From Metabacillus sp. KUDC1714 (GTDB lineage Bacteria; Bacillota; Bacilli; Bacillales; Bacillaceae): 64,000 bases of DNA. Location of the stretch: positions 1,240,001 through 1,304,000 of the forward strand of contig NZ_CP055263.1 of the NCBI RefSeq assembly GCF_014217835.1, given 5' to 3'. The position numbers and the translations under genes were made by a program. Each line of letters starts with the position of its first letter. Positions within the stretch are counted from its first letter, which is position 1. Below, piece after piece: positions 38,765-47,120 of this stretch. Below the pieces are notes generated by a model. It did no database searches. It had not been told where the DNA came from and worked only from the letters and a program-made list of their open reading frames with translations.

Positions 38765-39787
38765 TCATTTTCCTTGTGACTCATTTAATTGCTTAACTGA
38801 GTTTCTGTAGACAATTTTACCTTTTACAGAAACTTGCTCCCATTTCTTTTGCTTACTTTTCAGCTTAGAAATGATTAAATTTACAGCGGTTCTCGACATT
38901 TCCTCGATATCTACTTCAACCGTTGTTAGCTTTGGTTCAGCAATTTGCGCATAAATATCATTATCAAAGCCTACAACTGAGCAATCCTCAGGTACACGAT
39001 AACCTAATGAATTCAGCTTGTTAATTAAATTATAGGCGATTTGATCACAGTTACAAACAAAGGCTGTAGGAAGCTTTTCGGGCATCTCCAAGTCAATATA
39101 CTTGCCACGATCATCACGATCATTGATAATATAAGCTTGATTTAATGGTAATTTATGCTCTAGTAGCGATTTATAATATCCTAAAAAACGATCTTGAATA
39201 CTACTAGTAGAATAGATATTTCCAACAAACCCGATCTCTTTGTGACCATTTTTTATAAGGTGATTCGTCATTTCATAAACACCAGAGAAATTGTCAGTGA
39301 TAACTGTATCTGCCTCGGCATCCTCATTATAAAAATCTATATAAACGATCGGGATTTCAATACGATTTAACAGATTTATATAGTCATTACTAATTTGTCC
39401 TAAAATAAGAAGTCCATCGACTTTTTTATCATAGTAGATTCTTGGTAATACATTGTGGTCCTCATCTTCAGAGCTAAGAATATGAAGAATACCACTATAC
39501 TGGTGCTGGTCCAAAACTCTTGCAATATGCTGGTAGAATTTCAAATAAAATGACTGTATTTCACCCGTAAAGCGCTCAGGAATAATAACACCAATATTGT
39601 ATGCTTGGCCTTCCTTCATTGATTTAGCTAAAGTATTAAATCGATAGCCCATCTCTTCCGCTACCTCTTTGATTTTTTGCTTTAGCTCATCGCTTACACC
39701 TTCTTTATCGTTCAATGCTTTTGAAATGGTGACACTACTTACACCAAGTCGAGCAGCAATGTCTCTCATTGTTACATTATTCCCCAA
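38765..39787 (-). CDS. LacI family transcriptional regulator
   Basis: The 340-residue protein has a LacI helix-turn-helix (TMRDIAARLGVSSVTISKALNDKEGVS) and a periplasmic-binding-type core (IGVIIPERF, DGLLILGQIS, VITDNFSGVYEMTNHLI, FVCNCDQIAY, VVGFDNDIYA). The start is taken as TTG at 39787, eight bases after GGAGG; a GTG at 39805 lies upstream of that site. The target is not evident: manA upstream has its own terminator and the region in front of this gene lacks a clear palindrome. Confidence 0.85.
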   Translation of the reverse strand: MGNNVTMRDIAARLGVSSVTISKALNDKEGVSDELKQKIKEVAEEMGYRFNTLAKSMKEGQAYNIGVIIPERFTGEIQSFYLKFYQHIARVLDQHQYSGILHILSSEDEDHNVLPRIYYDKKVDGLLILGQISNDYINLLNRIEIPIVYIDFYNEDAEADTVITDNFSGVYEMTNHLIKNGHKEIGFVGNIYSTSSIQDRFLGYYKSLLEHKLPLNQAYIINDRDDRGKYIDLEMPEKLPTAFVCNCDQIAYNLINKLNSLGYRVPEDCSVVGFDNDIYAQIAEPKLTTVEVDIEEMSRTAVNLIISKLKSKQKKWEQVSVKGKIVYRNSVKQLNESQGK

Positions 39788-39989
39788 AATACCCACCTCC
39801 GACACTCACTGAAATAAACAATTAAATTAATATAAGTAAATTGAATTAGAACGGAATTCTCCTTGTATATACATTTATTATAATGTAACTTGCATCTAAA
39901 TGCTCTATTATCTTTAAAAGAAATACTTACTAAAAGGACTTGATTACTAGAAAAAAGGGTTCGTTACTATTCTATTTTTGCCTTTATTC

Positions 39990-40015
39990 AAAAAAAATAG
40001 CCCCCTAAAGGAGCT
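39990..40015 (-). terminator. terminator of manA
   Basis: On the minus strand AGCTCC, a short loop, GGGGCT is followed by ATTTTTTTT. Confidence 0.7.
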
Positions 40016-40048
40016 TTAACTTTGACCACACAAATTCATATGCGGTGA

Positions 40049-40996
40049 TCATGGATGGGAAACAATTAGCTCTAGTGTCCCTGTTACAGTTAGCTGTGTT
40101 ATGTGTGCAGTTAGGATAAAGTGATCACCCTTTTTAACTGGAAGTGTTTCTTGACCAGTTGTTACCTCACCTTGTCCTTTGATCACACTACAAAGTAAAA
40201 ACGGCGCTTCACGTTCAGATTGATAGTCACCAGCAACCTCCCATTTATAAACAGAGAAGTACTCTCCTTCTACAAATGTCGTTATTTTTGTTCCACCTTG
40301 AACTTCAGATTGGAAATTCGCTTTATTCTCAGTATCAGGCACTGTTGTCACATCGATTGCCTTTTGTAAATGGAGTTCTCTTTTTTCACCGTTTTGATCG
40401 ACACGGTCATAATCGTATACTCGGTAGGTTGTATCAGAGCTTTGTTGTGTTTCAAGTACTAATGTCTCTTCACATAATGCATGGATTGTTCCGCTTGGTA
40501 CGTAAAAGAAATCACCAGGCTTTATCTTCACTCTTCTTAAAAGATCTTCCCACCTGCCTGAATGAATCATTTGCACAAGCTGTTCCTTAGAATGAGCATG
40601 GTGACCGAAAATCATTTCAGCATCTTGCTTACAATCAATAATATACCAGCATTCTGTTTTACCTAATTCACCGTTTTCGTTTACTTTCGCATATTGGTCA
40701 TTTGGGTGAACTTGTACACTTAAATCTGTCTTAGCATCCAATATTTTTGTGAGAAGTGGGAAACGATCTCCACTAACATTACCAAAGAGCTCACGATGAT
40801 GATCCCAAAGCCAGCTTAATTCTTTTCCTGCAAACGGTCCATTTTCAACTGTGCTATTTCCGTTTGGATGAGCACTAATCGCCCAGCATTCCCCAGTTTG
40901 TTCACTAGGAATTTCATAACCAAAGGAATCCTTTAAAGTTGTCCCACCCCAAATTCGTTCTTTAAAAACCGGTTTTAATTTGAGTAGCTCGATCAC
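40049..40996 (-). CDS. manA: mannose-6-phosphate isomerase, class I
   Basis: ManA interconverts mannose-6-phosphate and fructose-6-phosphate. The 315-residue zinc cupin shows the family start KPVFKERIWGGTTL, the zinc-ligand motif SVQVHPND, KTECWYII, and VPSGTIHAL with the second histidine. The start is GTG at 40996 with GGAGGAG upstream. A one-mismatch cre box lies about 130 bp upstream. No mannose PTS gene is adjacent. Confidence 0.95.
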   Translation of the reverse strand: MIELLKLKPVFKERIWGGTTLKDSFGYEIPSEQTGECWAISAHPNGNSTVENGPFAGKELSWLWDHHRELFGNVSGDRFPLLTKILDAKTDLSVQVHPNDQYAKVNENGELGKTECWYIIDCKQDAEMIFGHHAHSKEQLVQMIHSGRWEDLLRRVKIKPGDFFYVPSGTIHALCEETLVLETQQSSDTTYRVYDYDRVDQNGEKRELHLQKAIDVTTVPDTENKANFQSEVQGGTKITTFVEGEYFSVYKWEVAGDYQSEREAPFLLCSVIKGQGEVTTGQETLPVKKGDHFILTAHITQLTVTGTLELIVSHP

Positions 40997-41124
40997 ATAT
41001 TTCTCCTCCTTACAATCTACTTATTTATGACTAGTAACACTCTATAGGACTGTTCCAACAATCCTTTCTAGGTACGATCGATCATAGGTTTTATTCATCT
41101 ATTATTCTATGTATCTAACACTCA

Positions 41125-41138
41125 TATAAACGCTTTCA
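41125..41138 (-). promoter_or_regulatory. candidate cre box upstream of manA
   Basis: TGAAAGCGTTTATA on the minus strand matches TGWAANCGNTNWCA at 13 of 14 positions. It lies about 130 bp before manA. Confidence 0.5.
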
Positions 41139-41165
41139 TTATAGCATGAAATTATTTAGTAGAAT

Positions 41166-41200
41166 GGGGGTTTGGGGAGACAAGATGGAAACCCCCTTTT
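41166..41200 (+). other. hairpin GGGGGTTT...AAACCCCC followed by TTTT
   Basis: A stem of eight perfect pairs with a 15-base loop and a T-run on the plus strand lies between manA and cls, both of which read leftward. No plus-strand gene ends here, so its role is unclear. Confidence 0.4.
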
Positions 41201-41287
41201 CTGATTATAGATTACTTTATCGATAACTTCAAATAACTATATCGTTTAGTCTCTCAAGTTGTCAATGCTTGAATCAATAAATCCCGA

Positions 41288-42736
41288 TTACAAAATAGGT
41301 GAAAGCAAACGGGAGATCGACTCTTTGAAGCGGATTAATCTGGGGCGCTGATGATAGGCTTCTAATGATAGCTCCCTGGATAATGCGATATCGTTTTGAA
41401 AGAAATCATCAAGCTTTCGGGCAATCTCAGTGTCATAAATAAATGCATTTACCTCGAAATTTAATTTAAAGCTTCTCACATCTATATTTGCTGTACCTAC
41501 AGATGAGATTTCATGATCAACAATAATCGTTTTCGCATGGATAAAGCCATTTTCATAAATGTAAACACGTGCCCCTGAGCTTAACATTTCACCGATATAT
41601 GACATGGTTGCCCAATAAACAAATGGATGATCTGGTTTATTGGGAATCATGATATTGACGTCCACTCCAGATAAGCAGGCAATTTTTAAGGCATCAAGCA
41701 CACTTGCATCGGGAATAAAGTAAGGTGTTTGAATACGAATCGTCTTTCTCGCAGTTGAAATCATTTTAATATATCCGTTTTTAATCTGCTCCCATTCTGA
41801 ATCAGGACCACTTGTAACAATTTGTAAGCTACTATCCCCTTTTCTCACTGGCTTTGGAAAATGCTCTTGCAAGTACGAAATATTTCTCTTATGTGTTGCC
41901 TGGTTCCAGTCTAGGATAAATCGGGTTTGTATCGCATAAACGGCTGGACCTTGGATTCTTAAATGGGTATCGCGCCAATAACCAAACTTAGGGTCAAGGC
42001 CTAAGTACTCGTCACCAACGTTAAAGCCACCTACATATCCGATCTGACCGTCTATAATCACAAGCTTACGATGGTTTCGATAATTAAGACGTAAATTAAT
42101 CCATCTTAGCTTAGATGGAAAAAATTCTTCCACCTCACCCTCTGCCGCTCTTAGCTCGGCAAAAAAGGAACTTCGTAATCCTCTCGAACCTAAATCATCG
42201 TATAACACTCTTACCTTTATTCCTTGCTGGGCCTTTTTGGTTAACGCCTTTATAAGTCGATTTCCAAGCTGGTCATTTTTTAGAATGTAATATTGGAGAT
42301 GAATATGATCTTTCGCATTTTCGATATCCTCTAGCAGCTTATCAAATTTCTTATTTCCATCAATAAACACATCTACATGATTTTCTTTTGTTAACACTGC
42401 ATCATTATTGATCAAATGCATGTAAATAAGCTGTTTATTATCTCGCTCAGTTTCACTACGAAATTCAAACGTATCGTTCCGTATTTGCTCTAATTGCTTG
42501 CTTAATAATGTTTCAATCCCAAGCTTTTTCCGATCCTCCCACTGAAACATATGGTACCGACTTAAGTTTTGCCCAAAAAGCAAGTAAAGCAGAAACCCAA
42601 GCAAGGGGATAAAAAATAACACAAGTAACCATGCCCATGACGAAGAAGCATCTCTGCGTTCACGAAAAATTACAACAACTGCAAAAACAATATTTAATAA
42701 AATAATAATTCCAAGTAAAATTGATACAATATGCAT
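41288..42736 (-). CDS. cls: cardiolipin synthase
   Basis: This membrane phospholipase-D-family enzyme joins two phosphatidylglycerols to cardiolipin. The 482-residue protein has two N-terminal membrane helices (residues 1-60) and two HKD motifs: HRKLVIIDGQIGYVGGFN and HAKTIIVDHEISSVGTAN. The length is normal. GAGG precedes the ATG. It is monocistronic, with MITE copy 3 about 100 bp upstream. Which of the several Bacillus cls paralogs it is cannot be decided here. Confidence 0.94.
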   Translation of the reverse strand: MHIVSILLGIIILLNIVFAVVVIFRERRDASSSWAWLLVLFFIPLLGFLLYLLFGQNLSRYHMFQWEDRKKLGIETLLSKQLEQIRNDTFEFRSETERDNKQLIYMHLINNDAVLTKENHVDVFIDGNKKFDKLLEDIENAKDHIHLQYYILKNDQLGNRLIKALTKKAQQGIKVRVLYDDLGSRGLRSSFFAELRAAEGEVEEFFPSKLRWINLRLNYRNHRKLVIIDGQIGYVGGFNVGDEYLGLDPKFGYWRDTHLRIQGPAVYAIQTRFILDWNQATHKRNISYLQEHFPKPVRKGDSSLQIVTSGPDSEWEQIKNGYIKMISTARKTIRIQTPYFIPDASVLDALKIACLSGVDVNIMIPNKPDHPFVYWATMSYIGEMLSSGARVYIYENGFIHAKTIIVDHEISSVGTANIDVRSFKLNFEVNAFIYDTEIARKLDDFFQNDIALSRELSLEAYHQRPRLIRFKESISRLLSPIL

Positions 42737-42838
42737 GTATGATCCTCGCTTACTATATTTATATACATAGTATATCGCGGAAACCGCTATTTCAGAAATA
42801 AACTACCAGTAAATGTTAGAATGAAGTTTATAATATTT

Positions 42839-43055
42839 GGCTCTTTTCTAAAAGATTGTTGTTTTTGAACAAAACTGATTAGGGTGATTGGAACGGATAT
42901 GCGAGACTCCTGTGGGAGTAGCGGGACAGATGAGACCCCGCAGGCGCTTCGCGCTGAGGAGGCTTATCGCCCGCCCCACGGAAAGCGAGCATCCTCTCGC
43001 TGCAATCAACCAACCCAATACTATTTTAAAAGCAACAAAGTTTGCGAAAACAGCC
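42839..43055 (+). mobile_element. MITE-like repeat, copy 3 (perfect 8-bp target duplication)
   Basis: This 217-bp element is flanked by exact TAATATTT copies at 42831-42838 and 43056-43063. The left end GGCTCTTTTCTAAAAGATTG and the right end read inward, GGCTGTTTTCGCAAACTTTG, agree at 18 of the first 23 bases (counting three further bases). The core from 42882 to 43011 is the most diverged of the three copies and shows paired changes in its stems. It lies between cls and the aminotransferase gene. Confidence 0.92.
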
Positions 43056-43060
43056 TAATA

Positions 43061-43072
43061 TTTTGTCGAATA
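43061..43072 (+). promoter_or_regulatory. Spo0A-box-like site upstream of the aminotransferase
   Basis: TTTTGTCGAATA contains TGTCGAA, a match to the 0A-box TGNCGAA. The same 12-mer occurs at 33115, 59217 and 60801. It directly abuts the right flanking duplication of MITE copy 3 and is about 85 bp upstream of the gene. Confidence 0.45.
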
Positions 43073-43157
43073 CACTGTGAGAATACTCTTTAGTATGTTA
43101 AAATATTTCTTAATGAATTTTCAAAATTTTTATCTTCCATAGAGGTGAAACGAGATA

Positions 43158-44450
43158 ATGAATGAATTAGCACAAGCTTTAAATAATTCAATGAAAGAAG
43201 ACAACGAACATGTCTATAATATGTTGTCTCAATTAGGGAAAGAATTGTTTTATCCAAAGGGGATTTTAAGCCAATCTGCAGAAGCAGGGAAAAAAGCCCA
43301 TCGTTTCAATGCAACAATTGGTATCGCTACTGAAAACAATCAACCGATGCACTTTCAACACATTCAAAATCTTTTCGGTGATAAAATCGCACCTAAGGAC
43401 CTTTTCCCATACGCACCACCACAAGGAAAAGAAGATTTACGTAAAGTTTGGAAGAAAAAAATTCTTAATGATAACCCTAGCTTAAATGAAGAATTAGTCG
43501 GTTCACCAGTCGTAACAAATGCCCTTACACATGGATTAAGCATTGTGGCTGACTTATTTGTCGACGAAGGCAACCCAATCATCCTTCCAGATAAATATTG
43601 GGGTAATTACAACATTACCTTTAAAGTGCGTCGTGGAGGAACGGTTACAACGTATCCATTATTCAACGAAGCAGACGGTTTTAATGTTGAAGGCTTAAGA
43701 GAAGCGATCCAATCGCAAAAAGCAGCTGGAAAAGTTGTCGTGTTATTAAACTTCCCGAACAATCCAACCGGCTACACACCTCTTGAATCAGAAGCAAAAG
43801 AAATTGTTGCTGTTCTTAAAGAAGCAGCTGAAGAAGGCATAAATGTAGTAGCACTTATTGATGATGCGTATTTTGGATTATTTTACGAAGATTCAATTAA
43901 GGAATCAATCTTTAGCCTATTAGCTGACGCACACGAACGCATCCTCGCGATTAAAGTAGATGGAGCAACAAAGGAAAACTACGTATGGGGATTCCGTGTT
44001 GGATTTATCACATATGCTAGCAAAAGCGCTGCCGTTCTAAACGCATTAGAGCAAAAAACAAAAGGAATCATCAGGGGAACCATTTCAAGTGGCTCACACC
44101 CTTCTCAATCAATTATTCTACAATCATTACAGTCAAATGAGTTCAATGTAGAAAAAGAGCAAAAATTTGCGCTAATGAAACGCAGAGCAGATAAAACGAA
44201 AGAAGTACTTGCAAAAGAAGAATACCAAAAGTACTGGACATACTATCCATTTAATTCTGGATACTTTATGTGCCTTAAACTTAACAACATTAACGCAGAA
44301 GAGCTTCGTTTACACCTATTAGATAAATACGGAGTCGGAACAATTTCAATCAATTCTACAGATCTTCGTATTGCATTCTCATGTGTTGAGGACTCAGACA
44401 TAGAGGAATTATTTGATCTGATTGCTAAAGGTGCAGCAGACTTGCAGTAA
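43158..44450 (+). CDS. aminotransferase class I/II (fold type I, PLP-dependent)
   Basis: The 430-residue protein has the aminotransferase I/II pattern: VVTNALTHGLSIVADLFVDEGNPIILPDKYWGN in the PLP region, LLNFPNNPTGYTPLE, LIDDAYFGLF, and the Schiff-base lysine region AIKVDGATKENYVWGFRVGF. It resembles a group of Bacillus aminotransferases of unassigned specificity that begin MNxLAQALNxxI. GGTGAAA precedes the ATG. It is monocistronic with its own terminator. The amino donor is unknown. Confidence 0.85.
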   Translation: MNELAQALNNSMKEDNEHVYNMLSQLGKELFYPKGILSQSAEAGKKAHRFNATIGIATENNQPMHFQHIQNLFGDKIAPKDLFPYAPPQGKEDLRKVWKKKILNDNPSLNEELVGSPVVTNALTHGLSIVADLFVDEGNPIILPDKYWGNYNITFKVRRGGTVTTYPLFNEADGFNVEGLREAIQSQKAAGKVVVLLNFPNNPTGYTPLESEAKEIVAVLKEAAEEGINVVALIDDAYFGLFYEDSIKESIFSLLADAHERILAIKVDGATKENYVWGFRVGFITYASKSAAVLNALEQKTKGIIRGTISSGSHPSQSIILQSLQSNEFNVEKEQKFALMKRRADKTKEVLAKEEYQKYWTYYPFNSGYFMCLKLNNINAEELRLHLLDKYGVGTISINSTDLRIAFSCVEDSDIEELFDLIAKGAADLQ

Positions 44451-44468
44451 TCATATATGATTAGAAAT

Positions 44469-44497
44469 GCCCGCCATGAATGAATTGGCGGGCTTTA
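44469..44497 (+). terminator. terminator of the aminotransferase gene
   Basis: GCCCGCCA, a nine-base loop, TGGCGGGC is followed by TTTATATT, 18 bp past the stop codon. Confidence 0.85.
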
Positions 44498-44611
44498 TAT
44501 TATCTTAAAAGAGAAGAATACATTCAAAAAAAGACTACCCCTTTGTATCGACCTCACCTCAACCATATACTTTGACGGCTACTCTTGCCATCCACCCTAC
44601 TATTATAATTC

Positions 44612-44659
44612 TGTCACTTTAGACGGTATTTTGCACCTTTTTTAAGTACTATTTTGCAC
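44612..44659 (+). repeat. left terminal inverted repeat of the cassette
   Basis: Blocks in order: TGTCACTTTAG, ACGG, TATTTTGCA, CCTT, TTTTAAG, TAC, TATTTTGCAC. The TATTTTGCA submotif is repeated at 23-bp spacing, as expected for paired transposase-binding sites. Confidence 0.88.
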
Positions 44660-44971
44660 ACCCAACATTAAAACCCAACAACCTTCACATTAGAAGATAA
44701 GCTGGGTTTCTTCATTAATTATGTCCAATCACTAAACTATTTCGTGCAGCTTCTACTACTTCGGTGGTAATTGATGTAAGGTGATTTATTTCGAGTTCAA
44801 TTTGAGTAAATAGACGGTGAAGACAGGTTGCTTTTTTGATAAAGAGCGCTTTTTTAATTTTGTTCCACAATCTGGCCAGATTCTTGCATAACAGCAGGTA
44901 AATTTGTTGATGATGTAGAAATTTAATCGTATAGTCGTTGTTAATCGAATTATACAAGGGTGGGAGTTAAT
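44660..44971. other. left flank inside the cassette, hairpin at 44671-44709
   Basis: AAACCCA and TGGGTTT pair around an inner CTTC/GAAG stem at 44671-44709. Beyond it the DNA to the S66 gene is AT-rich. A minus-strand open frame of 80 codons (44715-44957) has no ribosome binding site and a TTG start, and I do not accept it as a gene. Confidence 0.4.
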
Positions 44972-46003
44972 GTGTTAATAAAACCAAAGAAATTGCAGCC
45001 AGGAGATATTGTTGCAACAATAAGTCCTTCATGGGGAGGGGCAGGTGATCCTGAGCTAATATGGCGTTATGAGCAAGGTGTAAAGAGATTAGAAGAAGTT
45101 TTCGGTCTTAAGGTTGTCCCAATGCCGAATAGTTTGAAAGGTGGAGATTACCTTTATAAGAATCCACAAGCTCGTGCGGAAGATTTGATGACGGCATTTA
45201 AAGATAAGAGCATTAAAGGAATCTTTGCAAATATTGGTGGAGAAGATAGTATTCGTTTACTTCCTTATATTGATTTTAATGTAATACATGAGAATCCAAA
45301 AATTTTTATGGGCTATTCAGATGTAACGATTTCGCATTTGTTTTGCCATAAAGCAGGTATATCATCTTTTTACGGCCCAGCGATTTTAGTTGATTTTGCA
45401 GAAAATGTTGAAATGGATACATACACAATTGAAAGGGTAAGGCGAATGTTCTTTTCAAATGAAGTTATCGGTGAAATTCAACCAGCTAAAGAATGGACAA
45501 GTGAGTATTTGGAATGGGATGAAGCGAATAAGAACAAGCGCCGTACGATGCAGCAGAATTCGGGTTATGAATTACTTCAAGGTTCAGGTATCGTACAAGG
45601 GCGTTTGATTGGTGGTTGTATTGAAGTGTTAGAGTTCGCGAAAGGAACAGAAATTTGGCCTGATAAGAAATATTGGGATGATAGCATTCTTTTCTTTGAA
45701 ACATCTGAAGAAAAGCCAAAACCAGAACATATAAAATATTGGCTGCGGAATTATGCTGCACAAGGTATTCTGCAAAAAGCGAATGGAATCATTTTTGGTA
45801 AACCACAAGACGAGGAGTATTACGAAGAATATAAAGTAGAAATTCAAAAAGTCATGAAGGAATATGATTTGGAAAATTTGCCGATTCTTTATAACTTGAA
45901 TTTTGGTCATACCGAACCGAAGTTTATTTTACCATATGGCGCGATGGCAGAGATTAACTGTAACAATGAGACTTTCTTTATTTTAGAAAGTGGAGTGGAG
46001 TAA
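44972..46003 (+). CDS. S66 family serine peptidase (LD-carboxypeptidase / MccF-like)
   Basis: The protein has about 343 residues. The S66 catalytic elements are present: the nucleophile in FMGYSDVTISHLF near residue 114, a glutamate candidate in ILFFETSEEKPKPEH, and the histidine in LNFGHTEPKF. S66 enzymes either trim the peptidoglycan L,D-peptide bond (LdcA) or, as MccF, cleave microcin-C-type peptidyl nucleotides; the lack of a signal peptide and the extended loop fit the MccF branch slightly better. A frame is open from GTG 44960, but GGGAG is five bases before the GTG at 44972. It is the first cargo gene of the mobile cassette. Confidence 0.85.
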   Translation: MLIKPKKLQPGDIVATISPSWGGAGDPELIWRYEQGVKRLEEVFGLKVVPMPNSLKGGDYLYKNPQARAEDLMTAFKDKSIKGIFANIGGEDSIRLLPYIDFNVIHENPKIFMGYSDVTISHLFCHKAGISSFYGPAILVDFAENVEMDTYTIERVRRMFFSNEVIGEIQPAKEWTSEYLEWDEANKNKRRTMQQNSGYELLQGSGIVQGRLIGGCIEVLEFAKGTEIWPDKKYWDDSILFFETSEEKPKPEHIKYWLRNYAAQGILQKANGIIFGKPQDEEYYEEYKVEIQKVMKEYDLENLPILYNLNFGHTEPKFILPYGAMAEINCNNETFFILESGVE

Positions 46004-46097
46004 ATTAATTTTCTAAACGGTTTCTATTGGGAATTCCATAACAAATAACGAATTAATTAAATATGTTTGTCACACAATTTTCATGGGGGAATTATCA

Positions 46098-46607
46098 ATG
46101 AAACTTTTCCATTTTAGTGAAAATCCTAATATTACTTACTTCGAACCACATGTTCCCAAAACCAATTCCAAGGAAGAATCATTTGTCTGGGCAATTGATG
46201 AAGAGCACGCACCACATTATTATTTTCCTCGTGAATGCCCACGTGTGGCTTTCTGGACATCTTCAGAAACTACAGGTGACGACTTAATTCGTTTCTTTGG
46301 CCATACTTCTGTCAATCGAATTATCGCAATAGAAACATCTTGGCTTAAACGTATTAGAGAAACAGAACTATATGCTTACACGTTACCATCTGAAACTTTT
46401 GAGTGCTTTGATGTAAATGCTGGTTACTATGTTTCTCGAAAAGCTGTTACCCCCCTTTCTGTTGACCCTGTTGGAGATTTATTAGATAGACTTGTGCAAA
46501 CAAACATAGAATTACGAATTACACCAACCCTCTGGAAGCTTCGTGATGAAATCATACATTCATCAGTAAGCTTTTCTATCATTCGAATGAGGAATGCATC
46601 ACACTAA
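46098..46607 (+). CDS. DUF6886 family protein
   Basis: The 169-residue soluble protein starts MKLFHFSENPNITYFEPHVPK; with VWAIDEEHAPHYYFPRECPRVAFW this matches proteins I know as DUF6886, of unknown function. The opening LFHFSE, a histidine-rich first strand and a fold tied to ligand-like pockets recall ADP-ribosyltransferase-like DUFs, but that is only a similarity of appearance. The ATG at 46098 follows GGGGGA by seven bases. It is the second cargo gene. Confidence 0.7.
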   Translation: MKLFHFSENPNITYFEPHVPKTNSKEESFVWAIDEEHAPHYYFPRECPRVAFWTSSETTGDDLIRFFGHTSVNRIIAIETSWLKRIRETELYAYTLPSETFECFDVNAGYYVSRKAVTPLSVDPVGDLLDRLVQTNIELRITPTLWKLRDEIIHSSVSFSIIRMRNASH

Positions 46608-46660
46608 TATTAAGCTATAGGGCAGGAGTATTGAATAAGGGAGCTATTGGAGGAAGTAAG

Positions 46661-47080
46661 ATGAAGACCGTGTGTAAGGCTATTATTGAAGATTTGGAAA
46701 AAATAGTTAATATAGACAGTGAGGTTATTGGCAACACAAGCAGACGAGACTATATTGAGAATGCCATTAAGCTAGGACACTGTATAATAGCGAAAGAAGA
46801 AGAGTACATTGTGGGATTTTTAATTTACGATACTAACTTCTTTGAATGTTCTTTTATATCACTAATTATTGTGTCACCGTCCAAAAGACGAAAAGGATAT
46901 GCAAGCTTACTGATGGATTATATGATGAGTACATCCCCTACTACGAAGGTATTTTCTTCTACTAATCGTTCTAACATTAATATGCAAAAAGTATTTAATA
47001 CAAATGGATTTATTCAGAGTGGCATAGTAGAAAATTTAGATGAAGGAGATCCTGAAGTCATATACTTTAAATCAAAGTAG
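46661..47080 (+). CDS. GNAT family N-acetyltransferase (RimI-like)
   Basis: The 139-residue GNAT domain has ISLIIVSPSKRRKGYASLLMDYMM (motif A, acetyl-CoA loop) and MQKVFNTNGFIQSGIVENLDEGDPEVIYF (motif B and final strand). The start at 46661 follows GGAGG by seven bases; the longer frame adds ten codons. It is the third cargo gene of the mobile cassette and ends 40 bp before the IS110 remnant. The substrate is unknown; a detoxifying role is possible given the MccF-like neighbour. Confidence 0.78.
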   Translation: MKTVCKAIIEDLEKIVNIDSEVIGNTSRRDYIENAIKLGHCIIAKEEEYIVGFLIYDTNFFECSFISLIIVSPSKRRKGYASLLMDYMMSTSPTTKVFSSTNRSNINMQKVFNTNGFIQSGIVENLDEGDPEVIYFKSK

Positions 47081-47120
47081 TAGTTATTCAAGATTAGGGG
47101 TCAAAAGTGGAAGGTCGTTA

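Noticed and set aside
44715..44957. 80-codon minus-strand open frame inside the mobile cassette
   Set aside because: It has a TTG start without a ribosome binding site and no recognisable domain, so it is not reported as a gene.
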